Of a DNA stretch of 37,500 bases, positions 29,401-37,500 are shown piece after piece. The first letter of the stretch is position 1; the number at the start of each line of letters is the position of its first letter. A program made the translations under genes and the position numbers. Origin of the DNA: Mesostigma viride (lineage: Eukaryota > Streptophyta > Mesostigmatophyceae > Mesostigmatales > Mesostigmataceae); NCBI GenBank assembly GCA_009746045.1, contig RPFO01000065.1, positions 1,123,924-1,161,423 on the forward strand, written 5' to 3'. The notes beneath the pieces are model-generated. The model saw only the letters and a list, made by a program, of their open reading frames with translations, searched no databases and had not been told where the DNA came from.

Positions 29401-31019
29401 CTGTGTGGCATGCCTTGACATCATGCTGACATCATGCTGACATCATGCTGACATCATGCTGCATGCCCACTGGCCGCATCCCTTCCGCTGGCTATCGCCA
29501 CCATCGCAGCAACGGGCCTCTTTCCTCGACTCATCCCCATTCCTCCCATCGCCATCGCCATCCTCGTCTCTTCTCAACAGTAGCTGCGGCCTGCCACGAG
29601 CTCCTCAATGTGTTTCGCCTAATAAGTATATCCTAGGTGTAGGCAATTGCTGTCCTCACCACGCCCGCCCGCCAGGTGTCTGCTTTTTCTCCCCCCTCGC
29701 CTACGGCCATGGGGTTGGTTCCCGTACTCGCTGGCCTTGCTCGCGTGCCGACCGTGAAGGTGATGTCAACACCTGCTTTGGCGACGACGCAATGCAGACA
29801 AGGATGCTGACGCACGCACCCACGTGGACACACCCAATATTGGCTGCCGCAGGTGGGGCGCGGTGCGGGTGCGGGCTTCTCGGTGAACGTCCCCTGGCCC
29901 ACGCGCAACATGGGCGACGCCGACTACATGTCCGCATTCCTGCGCGTGGTCATGCCGATCGCACACCAGTTCAACCCGCACATCGTGCTCGTGTCGGCCG
30001 GCTTTGACGCCGCTGCGGGGGACATGATCGGGGGTTGCCAGGTGGGCGCGCGGCATCTGGTTTGCAAATCCTCCAGTCCTAATGCAGAGGTTGTTGTTGC
30101 GTTCGGCTTGTTTAGTGTAGACACCACCGTATATAGGTATCATTCTGTCAATGCAGGCTCTATCAACAAGCCATCATTCAGAAGATCTAGATATCCTGCC
30201 CTAAATGTTCTTGTTATTCAGTCGTTCCCATCATCCTTCCCCCTGGATGTCCCTTCACCCTGTCTCTGTTTTAATGCTTTATCAACTTTTTTTTTTCCGG
30301 CCGGCCAAGGCTGTGCCGCACTCTGCATGCTCGATGGGTACCGATGCACCTCCCATGCACCCGCGTTTGTGCTCACCACGCATCCATGTCCACTGCCGCC
30401 TGCACCACCGGCACGTCTGCTGCCATTCGTCACCTCTCCTTGTTCGTTTGTCTCTGTTCTTGTCAGGTCACGCCCGCGGGCTACGCACACATGACCCACC
30501 TCCTCAAGGGGCTGGCAGGGGGCCGCGTCGTGCTCGTGCTCGAGGGCGGCTATAACCTTCGCTCCATCGCCAACAGCGCCGAGGCCTGCGCCCGCGTGCT
30601 GCTGGGCGAGGACCCACCCCCATTCCCCGCGGACGCGCCGCAGGAGCCCAGCCGCGGTGCGCTTGTGGCCATCGCCGAGGTGTGCCGCGTGCACTCCTTG
30701 TACTGGCGGGGGCTGGCCAGCCGGTCAGGGTACGTGCCGGCACCGGAGCTGCCCCGGGAGAAGGAAAGCAAGGGGGGCGCAGAGGGGGGGGAGGCAGCTG
30801 GGGAGGGGCTGGGGGCAGGGGCGCCGGGGGAGGATGCTGATGGGGATGGGGTGGTATCTCCGGGGAATGGCGAGGGCGAGGGCGAGAGCGAGGATGGTGC
30901 CCACAAGGGCGAGGCAAGCACGGTGGGCCATGGCCACTCGCATCCGCGCGTGCACGGGCATGAAGGGGAGCATGAGGAGGAGCGGTTGCTGAGGGAGCAG
31001 CAGGGCCAACAGCAGCAGC

Positions 31020-31052
<33 letters not shown>

Positions 31053-31114
31053 ACCACCGGCATGAACAGGGGGAGGGCAAGGGGGGGAGCATGGGGCCGA
31101 GGGCCCTGGGGTGA
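26472..31114 (+). CDS. Class II histone deacetylase (six exons, about 501 aa)
   Basis: Zinc-dependent removal of acetyl groups from lysines of histones or other proteins. Proposed exons: 26472-26576, 27190-27259, 28072-28319, 28546-28791, 29853-30041, 30467-31114; every intron is GT-AG, four of five donors read GTGGG, and the phases join without error. The domain starts [11 protein letters not shown] and [10 protein letters not shown]. Catalytic parts are RPPGHHA (H147, H148), zinc ligands D184 and H186 in [11 protein letters not shown]275 in SAGFDAA, and Y315 in EGGYN. The sequence is nearest HDA1/HDAC6-type class II enzymes. The tail after residue 345 is acidic, then Gln- and His-rich. The ATG at 26472 leaves only a short N-terminus; an earlier exon cannot be excluded. 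Confidence 0.88.
26598..26836. repeat. (TCCC)n microsatellite in intron 1 of the deacetylase
   Basis: About 60 units of CCCT, almost pure, with one short TCC interruption near the start. On the transcribed RNA it is a long pyrimidine tract upstream of the intron 1 acceptor. Long ORFs on both strands (Pro/Ser-Leu and Gly-Arg-Glu repeats) are only this repeat. Confidence 0.95.
27684..27891. repeat. 39-bp minisatellite in intron 2 of the deacetylase
   Basis: Five full units and a partial sixth, unit beginning GTAGCAGGGGTGCATGGGTA and ending CGTGTCCGT, with few substitutions. The unit is a multiple of three, so ORFs with a 13-residue repeat appear on both strands, but the stretch lies inside an intron of the deacetylase. 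Confidence 0.92.
29418..29461. repeat. 11-bp tandem repeat in intron 4 of the deacetylase
   Basis: Four perfect copies of ACATCATGCTG. Nothing else in the 1,061-base intron 4 is recognised. Confidence 0.9.
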
Positions 31115-31509
31115 TGGCGCCCCATGATGGGCATGAGGATCCCCAGGACACCAAGGGGATGGCGACCACTGGCGTTCAAGACCGCAAGGAGGGTGTGCCG
31201 GATGCTAGTGCTGGCAACCGGGTGGAGGCGGCGGGAGGGGATCTGTCTGGGGCAGCGGGTGGCGTGAATGCGTCGGCTGGCGTACATACAGGCGGGGACA
31301 GGAGCAGGGGTGGTGTGGAGGGCAAGGAGGTGGGTGCGTCGCCAGCTGCTAAGCGGCCATGGGGGGAGGTTGCTGGTGGGTCATCGGGTGGTGCTGCCAA
31401 TGCCGTCGCATCGCCGGGTGAGATCGGAGGGCAACACGAGCAACACGAGAAGAAAGCCAAGCTAGGGGGTGCCGAGACAGGCGCGGTGGATGTAGACCGT
31501 GGGTCATGA
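31111..31509 (+). CDS. Possible continuation of the deacetylase tail in another frame
   Basis: After the exon 6 stop at 31114, a frame that overlaps exon 6 by its upstream extension (reading [10 protein letters not shown] before 31111) stays open to 31509. Its polar Gly/Asp/His/Lys-rich composition continues that of the tail. It contains [12 protein letters not shown] and, later, HEKKAKLGG, basic clusters that could be nuclear import signals. A run of seven G at 31081-31087 sits where a one-base indel or an error would join the frames. A separate gene is unlikely. Whether the tail ends at 31114 or 31509 cannot be settled from sequence alone. Confidence 0.35.
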   Translation: MMAPHDGHEDPQDTKGMATTGVQDRKEGVPDASAGNRVEAAGGDLSGAAGGVNASAGVHTGGDRSRGGVEGKEVGASPAAKRPWGEVAGGSSGGAANAVASPGEIGGQHEQHEKKAKLGGAETGAVDVDRGS

Positions 31510-31830
31510 TGGCTTGTGCTGGTAGCCATGAGCTTGTGGTGGGGAATAGGTATAATGGTCCTCGCTGTGCGCATGGCAAGCAGGCGTGGATGCCCGGCCA
31601 GGGGGCATTCAGTATCCCTGCTTAGTTTATAGTAGTTATTATCGAAGCCAGTTTTATAGATTGCTTTCACGGCATGAAGAATAGGCTGCACAGAGAGTGG
31701 TGGGGATGGAATGGGAGTGAACAAAAGAGTATAATTGGACATTTTTGTTGACAGTTAGCAAGTTAGTTAGGTTCGAAATACTGGCACGAAGTACTCGCAA
31801 GCATTGATTCTGGCAACTTGTACAACTCAT
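31510..31830. other. Downstream flank of the deacetylase
   Basis: No gene seen. Likely 3' untranslated or intergenic sequence between the deacetylase and the 3' end of LINE C, which faces it tail to tail. Confidence 0.4.
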
Positions 31831-32059
31831 TAAAATTAAAATTAAATTATAACATGCCTCCGTTGGGAGATCATGTAGCACATATTCCATGATGGATGGG
31901 TGGAGTGGAGGAAGCCGCGTAATCGAACTAACCTAAGTCTAAGCTATCTAGTCTAGAAAATCCTAACTATGTTGTACACTGCTCATCAAAACGCCTCCTC
32001 CTCTTGGGGGGAGGGGGCTTGCCCACAGGGTCGGGCGTGTGAGCCTTGACAATCTTCTG

Positions 32060-35000
32060 TCACCGCGTCTTGTCCTGCATGGCAGTCCAAAGACGGGAGA
32101 GAGAGTGGATGCGGTGTTCAAACTGGGCTGGGACCACTAGGTCGTCCAGCAACATCTGGATGTAGTTCGTGACAGGTTTCCCTACCCTTTTGGGAATGCC
32201 CTTGGGGCCAGGCCAGGTCAGAATGTGTTGCCCTGGCTGGCCAAGCCGCTGTGGGCCGGCCAGACCAAGGGCGGTGTCGACCTGGCTGGTGCGAGCAAGG
32301 TGTCCTACAAATGCTATCCTACGCTGCCTAATCTCGTCCGAAATACGAGGCATACCATGATACAAAGACTCTGATGACGGGCGCTCAGAAAACCCTACGT
32401 TAAGGACCTGTCGGAGCATCCTGTAAACCGTGCCGTTGAGCCTAGCTGCCAGTTTGGGTGTGATTGTCCACGCCTCGGCGCCATACGTGAGCACCGTGAG
32501 GACGAGGACCTTTCAAGAAGAGCATGCGCTTGCGGTGCTCGCCCAGGCCCTTCGAGCGCCAGTAGGTGTTGAGCGAACGGAGCCTGGCCCAGGCCAGGCC
32601 GATGCGGGTGTCCACATCGTCTGCAGTGTCAGGAAGCCAACTCCCCAACAGTTTGAAGCGATCGCGGAACGGGACCTCCGTCCCGTCGAGCAGGCGCGGC
32701 AGCGGTGGTGTACTGGAGGCCCCAATCACCATCGCCTCGGTTTTGACACTAATCTCCAACCCCACAGCCCGCGCCTCCAGGCCCAGACAGTCCAGCCAGG
32801 TCTGAATGTGCTCGGGGCTCGCGATGAGGGTGGTGTCATCCGCATAAATCAGGTCGGCCAGGCGGTAACCAGGTGTAACCCCGCCGTGCGCGCTCTCGTT
32901 AAGGATGTCCAAGCCAGGCTCGAACCCCTTAAGAGCAGTAAAGCGCGCACGTGCCCGGCGCATGACGTGATCCACGACAATAATGAACAGGTATGGGGAC
33001 AGGACACAACCTTGCCACACCCCGTGGTGAAGGGGGAATGGTGGGGTGGTGCCTTCCGCAGTCCGCACTACTGCCTGTGAGCCCTCATACAGTCGGCGAA
33101 TGGCAGCAATAAACGCAGGTGGTACCCGATCCAGAGCTAGGATGGCCCAAAGAGCCTCCCAGAGAACCGTGTCAAAGGCCTTGATATAGTCAACAAAAAT
33201 GAAGACCAGCGGCAAACTGTCAGGGGGAAGGCGACGCACCTCCTCCATCAACCGGCGCGCAACAAACACAGCCATGACAGTGTTACGACCACGACGGAAA
33301 CCCATCTGAGACTCACCCAGGTGTGGGTCCAGCGCGGCGCGGAGCCTGTGCAGCATCATGCGCATGAACACCTTCAGCGCGGCGCTCTGGAGGCAGACAC
33401 CCCGGTAGTTACCGGGGTCAGCAGCAGAGCCCTTCTTGTACAGCATCACGCGGATGGCCGTCTGCCACTCAGCAGGCGGAGGCTCGTCAGAGAGCAGGAC
33501 ACGGTTGCAGAACGCCAGCAGAAGATCCCTAACCGCCGGATCAGGGGTCTTCAACAGCTCAGCAGAAAGGTGGTCGGCACCGACCGCCGCGTCGTACCGC
33601 AGGCGAGCAAGGGCGCCGTCCAATTCCTTCAAAGTGATGGGGTGGACGACGTCGTTGGTGGCAAGGCAGCCCTCCTGCAAGGCGGGGACTTGGTAGTCCG
33701 CGGCCGAGGAGGGGGGCGCTGGCGGTGGCGGGGGTCCGGCAACCACGAGGCGGGCGGCCGTCTCGGGCCCGTCTCGGGGTGAAGCGGCGGGGGGGGGGCG
33801 CGAGCCCCACCTGTCAAGGAAACATTGTGGGCCAACCAGCGGTCAAGGCTGACCGGCGCCGTGCCGTCCCCCGTGTGCTCCACCGGGGTGCGCTGCCGCC
33901 GGCCGCCGAGCCGGTCGAGGTGCATGGTACCACATGTCCTTGCCCTGGTTGCGAGCCTGGCAGGCCTTGGCATCCGCGATGCACTGGGCCGCCTCCGCGT
34001 CCTGAGCGTGCTCGTAGGCCTCCACGATCGAGGGCGGCCTTGAGCACTGGTTTCTGCAGCGGGTCCCGGTTACGCTTGAGGCGGTGCCGGGCGGCCAAGA
34101 CCTTGGGGTCCTGGCGGTAGAGCGGGCCGGGGCGGCGGCGGGGCATGGCCGGCAGGTGCCGGGCCGCCAGCAACGGGGCACGGGCCGCAAAGCCCGCAAA
34201 AATGGCGGCGTTGGGGGCACCCGTGTCCAGCTCGTCGACGTCCGCCCGGGCGCCCAGGGCCGACAGGTATTCCCGTCGGCACCGGTTCCGCTCGTGCTCG
34301 GCGTCCGTCCAGTCCTCAGGATCTCCTCGGACCGGGCGTAGAGCAGACCAGTCAGGGCGGACCACTGGGGCGCGGCACTCCCGAGGGACGTGGAACCGGA
34401 GCCGAATTATGGGACCTCGCGCGCACCAACCGGTGGTCAGAGCACACCGTGGGCGTGTCAAACACTCGGGTGTCCAAAAGCGAGGTGCACCTGGGCTGCC
34501 GTACCACCACGTAGTCCAAACAGGCCTGACGGCCGTTAGGGCCGCGAAAAAGGGGAGTGTTGTCGTTAGCTTCCGTGTCAGCAGGCGCAAAGCGACTGCC
34601 AGCAGCGCCCACGGGGAGCGTGGCATTGGCGTCGAGCAGCATAACCAAAAAGTGGCGGGCCGGAGTGACCCCCTCAAGGCCATGCAAGGACTCGAAGAAC
34701 TCCTGGCGTGCCGACTCAGGTAGACCACTATGGGGTGCGTAGCCCACCCCCACCGTGAGGTGGTGCTTAGACCGCGCCCCTCGACGGAGGTGAAATGTGC
34801 TATACCATAAGGCGTGGGGTTAGAAACTCAGTTGAGCGTGCTGAGGCTAGCAACTGCCAGGGGCGAACACAAAAGACCAACACCACCTTGGCCTGGTGTA
34901 CCACTGCCAGCGAAATAAAACCGCCAGCCACCTGCCAGGCGATCAGTGCTCACCATGCCAAGTGGCACCGAGCGGCGATGCTCTTGCACGCCTAGAATAG

Positions 35001-35414
35001 ATACACGATGGGCTATGCAGAAGGCAACAAGCTCTTCTACCCGATAGCTATATGACCGCTATCTGCTAGCAATGTGCGTGCGTTAAAAGTCGCGAGGGCC
35101 AAGGATGCCTGCTGGCCCACCAGGGGAGAGTGGCGATGGGGGATGGAGGTGGGTGCAGCGGGGGGTGGGGGTGGGGATGGAGGGGAGGGAAGGGAAGCGG
35201 AGGAAAGAGTGCTTTTCATCGCATTTATTTTGTCCTGCAGGTGTAGGATGCGAGCCTGCCGCCTGCTCTGTGTATTCGGGGATGCTTGTGCAACGCAGAG
35301 GCGTAGAAAGTCTAGCATGCGTTGGGTGTTGCTAATCTTGCTGCTGAGAGCTGTCGTTCGAGCCCGAGATACCGGCACCACCATGTGTCTCAGTCGACTA
35401 TTAGGTCGATGCAT
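32060..35414 (-). pseudogene. LINE C ORF2: AP-endonuclease and reverse transcriptase, several frameshifts
   Basis: The endonuclease is spread over frames: LALATFNARTLL (near 35070), VSILGVQEHRRS and RFYFAGSGTPGQGGVGLL (34900-35000), VGYAPHSGLPESARQEFF, LLDANATLP, DYVVVRQP and CSDHRLVRA (34753-34380). These cover the usual N, E, Y, D-x-N and S-D-H positions. A basic linker follows. The RT (33746-32442, 434 codons open) has VMLYKKGSAADPGNYRGVCL, MGFRRGRNTVMAVFVARRL, FVDYIKAFDTVLWEALW, QGCVLSPYLFIIVVDH and the catalytic LIYADDTTLI. A frameshift near 32500 separates the C-terminal LTYGAEAWT...FVGHLARTSQVDT part, which ends at 32060. Breaks near 35037, 34825, 34370 and 32500 show it is not functional. 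Confidence 0.85.
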
Positions 35415-35693
35415 GGGAGTGGAACGGGGGATTGTTTAGAGGCTGTCCCCGAAGCCTGTTAGCCGCGAGCCGACGAGTGGGGTTGTCTACTTCCTGGAAC
35501 CACCAGGGGCAGCACGCTTCGCACCACGAGACTCCACACGAGACTCCACATTGTCGGTGTCTACACGGACACCACCCTGGCAGGTAAGCACCAAAACGAC
35601 CATCCGGCAACAGTCGCAGCTGCACACGCTTACCCCCCGGTACGTACCCGGCTCGTGCCACCATCATGCACCACCTTCTCGCTATTCCAGCAC

Positions 35694-36784
35694 TTAATTG
35701 CTCCTCGCCGCCAGCTGTGCCGGGGTGTAGTCTTCATCCATGCTGATGGGGTGGCCCTTGAGCAGACGACGGGCTCCCATCACCCGTTTCTGGTCGTTCA
35801 CAGTGGCCATGGTGACCAGAACCAGGCCAGCTGGGCCTGGCAGGCGGATGGCCCTGTCAATGGTCACGTGATCGCGCAGCTGCAGCAACCCCAAGAACGC
35901 GGGGCCCCGCAAGGCCTCGGTAAGTGCTTGTGCGGTGTCATGCGCGCCCTTCTCCACATTCTTGAGAATGATATTGCGTTGTCTGAGCTGTGCCACATTC
36001 TGTGACGCGACTGCGGTGGCAGCCGACTTAGCCGCCTGGGCGACTATGGCATATCCAGGTTCTTCCCCGCCGCGTCCGCGAACGTGACCCGCTTGGGGGG
36101 GGGGGGGTCGCCATTGAATTGAATTGAATTCAATTCAATTCAATTCAAGGGGTGGCCATGGCCGCCTTTAATTCCAGCAATGTGGCTTGGGTGACAGCAG
36201 AGTCAGCAGCCAAAGACTTGAGCGCACCTTGCACAGACTTGAGCTCAGAGGTGAGCGCCTGCAGCTCAGTGGGGTTGGCTGCGCCGGCAGGGGTGTCGGC
36301 ATCGACCGAGGTGTCGGATGCGGCCGCGATGGTCGCCAGCGGTTTGCAGAGTTCGGGGCAGCATGTTAAGAGGCAGGAGGTGCGTTGCAGGTCGTCGTCC
36401 CATTGCAGCCACTCCGCGGGGCCGTCAGGCACAGCTGCGCCGGTGTTGGGGTGGCGGATGATGTCGTCGGCGTCGTATCGAATTTTGAGGATTTGCAGAA
36501 CGTCGGCGACCGGCATGGTCAAAAATGCCGCAAAGTCGGCCGGTTGCAGGCGGGTTCCGAGGCTTGTATATTTGGTTAAAGCAGACGGTGACCGGGCGGT
36601 GGGGTTGCAGGCCGGCGTGGGGGTCGCCTCGGCGGCCATGGGAGTGACTTCCGAAGTGACTTCCGTACGTGGTACGCGGCTTCTTGGGAGCGGCGGGAGC
36701 GATGCCGGCGAAAGGGCTGGCTGCGGCAAGAACGTCGTCCAGCGAGCGGGTTTCTGGGGCGGCAGGTGTTGTTGGGGCCTCCAT
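35694..36784 (-). pseudogene. LINE C ORF1 protein, frameshifted
   Basis: From ATG 36784 the reading passes through at least three frames: MEAPTTPAAPETRSLDDVLA and PKKPRTTYG; then PADFAAFLTMPVADVLQILK and EWLQWDDDLQRTSCLLTCC; then LTSELKSVQGALKSLAADS, a coiled-coil-like stretch; after an inverted simple repeat (36114-36147) and a G run it goes on as KRVTFADAAGKNLDM; finally AQLRQRNIILKNVEKGAHDT, DHVTIDRAIRLPG, LVTMATVNDQKRVMGARRLL and MDEDYTPAQLAARS, the ORF1 core domain. The order equals LINE A ORF1. It ends at 35694, about 280 bases before ORF2. Confidence 0.75.
36095..36147. repeat. G run and inverted (TTGAA)/(TTCAA) repeat inside LINE C ORF1
   Basis: Thirteen G (36095-36107) are followed by three TTGAA units, a central GAATTC and TTCAA units up to 36147. 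The second part is self-complementary and can form a hairpin. It interrupts ORF1. Confidence 0.85.
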
Positions 36785-37053
36785 AGCTATACGGGGAAGA
36801 TGTCGAATGCTGGGGCGGGGGGCGCAGGCGTGCTATTCACGAAGGGAATGCCGCCATATCGAGTCGAAAATAGCGATATCTGCTGGGCAGGCCGAGGTCG
36901 AGAACGTACGAAATCGGGGACGATAGCTGCAGGAAATTATACCAGCAGGTTCGTCATCAAAAGACGAGTCGAATGCAACAAACCCGACTAAATTTCATGG
37001 CCTGAGTCGAAAGTTATGAGCATTCTCGGCAGCCATAGCTCGGCATATTCCCG

Positions 37054-37500
37054 CAGAGAGGGGACACGGAGAAGTACAACTCATGAGACAACTATACCTG
37101 GACAAGGTAACTGTGGCCAAAGAAATTAAGTGAGACAACTATTTTTAATGGCCGAGGATCATGGCAATTGAAATTGATACATAGCCACGAGACCGCATTA
37201 TCAATGAGACAACCAACTCTCCGTAGTGGGGTTTATCTGCTCTTTAATAGTAGTGGGATAGGTAAAATTGCTTGACAAAGGCATGCAGCCACAAGAGGTC
37301 CAACCTTGAAGTAGATGTGAGGAAAGTTGCCTCAAAGACTGCACACAGGTCGTATTGTTTGAAGAACTTATATACCTTTCTGTGTCGCGCCAACTCATTT
37401 CCCATGTTTACGACGTTCGCGAGTATTGCAGGAAATATTACCTCCTAGAGTGTTTCGCAACATCGTCAGCCGGGTGCCATGTAAACACGCCAGTCCATTT
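37054..37500. other. Right-end stretch without recognised features
   Basis: The word TGAGACAAC recurs three times (near 37083, 37131, 37206). A 65-codon minus-strand ORF (37201-37398) has no recognisable feature. Nothing else can be supported. Confidence 0.3.

Larger units (their letters stand above)
31832..37053 (-). mobile_element. LINE C, nearly full-length non-LTR retrotransposon, decayed
   Basis: About 5.2 kb on the minus strand. The 5' end is put near 37053 from the segment shared with LINE A (GAAAGTTATGAGC..CAGCCAT). ORF1 (36784-35694), a spacer, ORF2 with AP-endonuclease and RT (35414-32060), and a short 3' region follow. The 3' end is put at the A/T-rich run (AAAATT)n at 31832-31852, by analogy with the (TTAA)n tail of LINE B; no target duplication was confirmed. 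AP-endonuclease plus RT and a GHLAR C-terminal block, without RNase H, would suit an RTE-like or related clade. Confidence 0.75.

Noticed and set aside
32442-33746. LINE C RT as an intact, active gene
   Set aside because: The 434-codon RT frame is open, but the endonuclease upstream and the C-terminal part downstream are out of frame, so ORF2 as a whole is broken.
1-37500. tRNA or rRNA genes
   Set aside because: No cloverleaf or rRNA segment was recognised by eye on either strand; a dedicated search was not possible.

Overview
The window looks like nuclear DNA of a eukaryote, probably an alga and possibly a chlorophyte. It is GC-rich in coding parts, has one intron-containing host gene with GT-AG introns and many microsatellites, and is packed with retrotransposons. 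The alga assignment is inference from the style of the genome; no rRNA, tRNA or organellar gene fixes the taxon.

Layout. (1) 1-3621: the 5' part of a minus-strand LTR retrotransposon (E1), with a decayed gag, a leader ORF and a 584-bp LTR; the rest lies left of the window. (2) 3622-21045: a nested stack. The oldest layer is LINE A (minus strand), whose ORF1 is split at 4326/20061 by Ty3/gypsy-like element E2 (4327-20060, 736-bp LTRs, 5-bp target duplication GAGCA). E2's 3' LTR is in turn split by a second LTR element, E3 (4849-13385, two LTRs of 665 bp that read identical, 5-bp target duplication GCCAC). E2's other LTR shows the uninterrupted site. E1 may be a further insertion into LINE A. 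(3) 21080-23650: two 5'-truncated LINE copies (B and D) on the minus strand. (4) 23700-25113: unassigned plus-strand ORFs, including a possible retroelement fragment, an acidic ORF and a small hydrophobic ORF. (5) 26472-31114 (perhaps to 31509): a six-exon class II histone deacetylase on the plus strand, the one convincing host gene. (6) about 31850-37053: a nearly full-length but frameshifted LINE (C), minus strand, with ORF1, an AP-endonuclease and a reverse transcriptase. (7) 37054-37500: nothing recognised.

How the parts relate. E1 and E3 belong to one family: shared gag, primer-binding site, leader repeats and leader ORF. E3 has an open gag and seemingly identical LTRs but only a broken protease and no visible RT, RNase H or integrase, so it looks like a young non-autonomous element moved by proteins made elsewhere. 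E2 keeps gag, protease, RT and RNase H but lacks an integrase core. The most unusual item is the leader ORF of E1 and E3, between the LTR and gag. It resembles the RNase H1 hybrid-binding / caulimovirus viroplasmin-type domain, and its reading frame changes by -1 at the same place in both copies, where a heptamer of the X-XXY-YYZ type is in phase.
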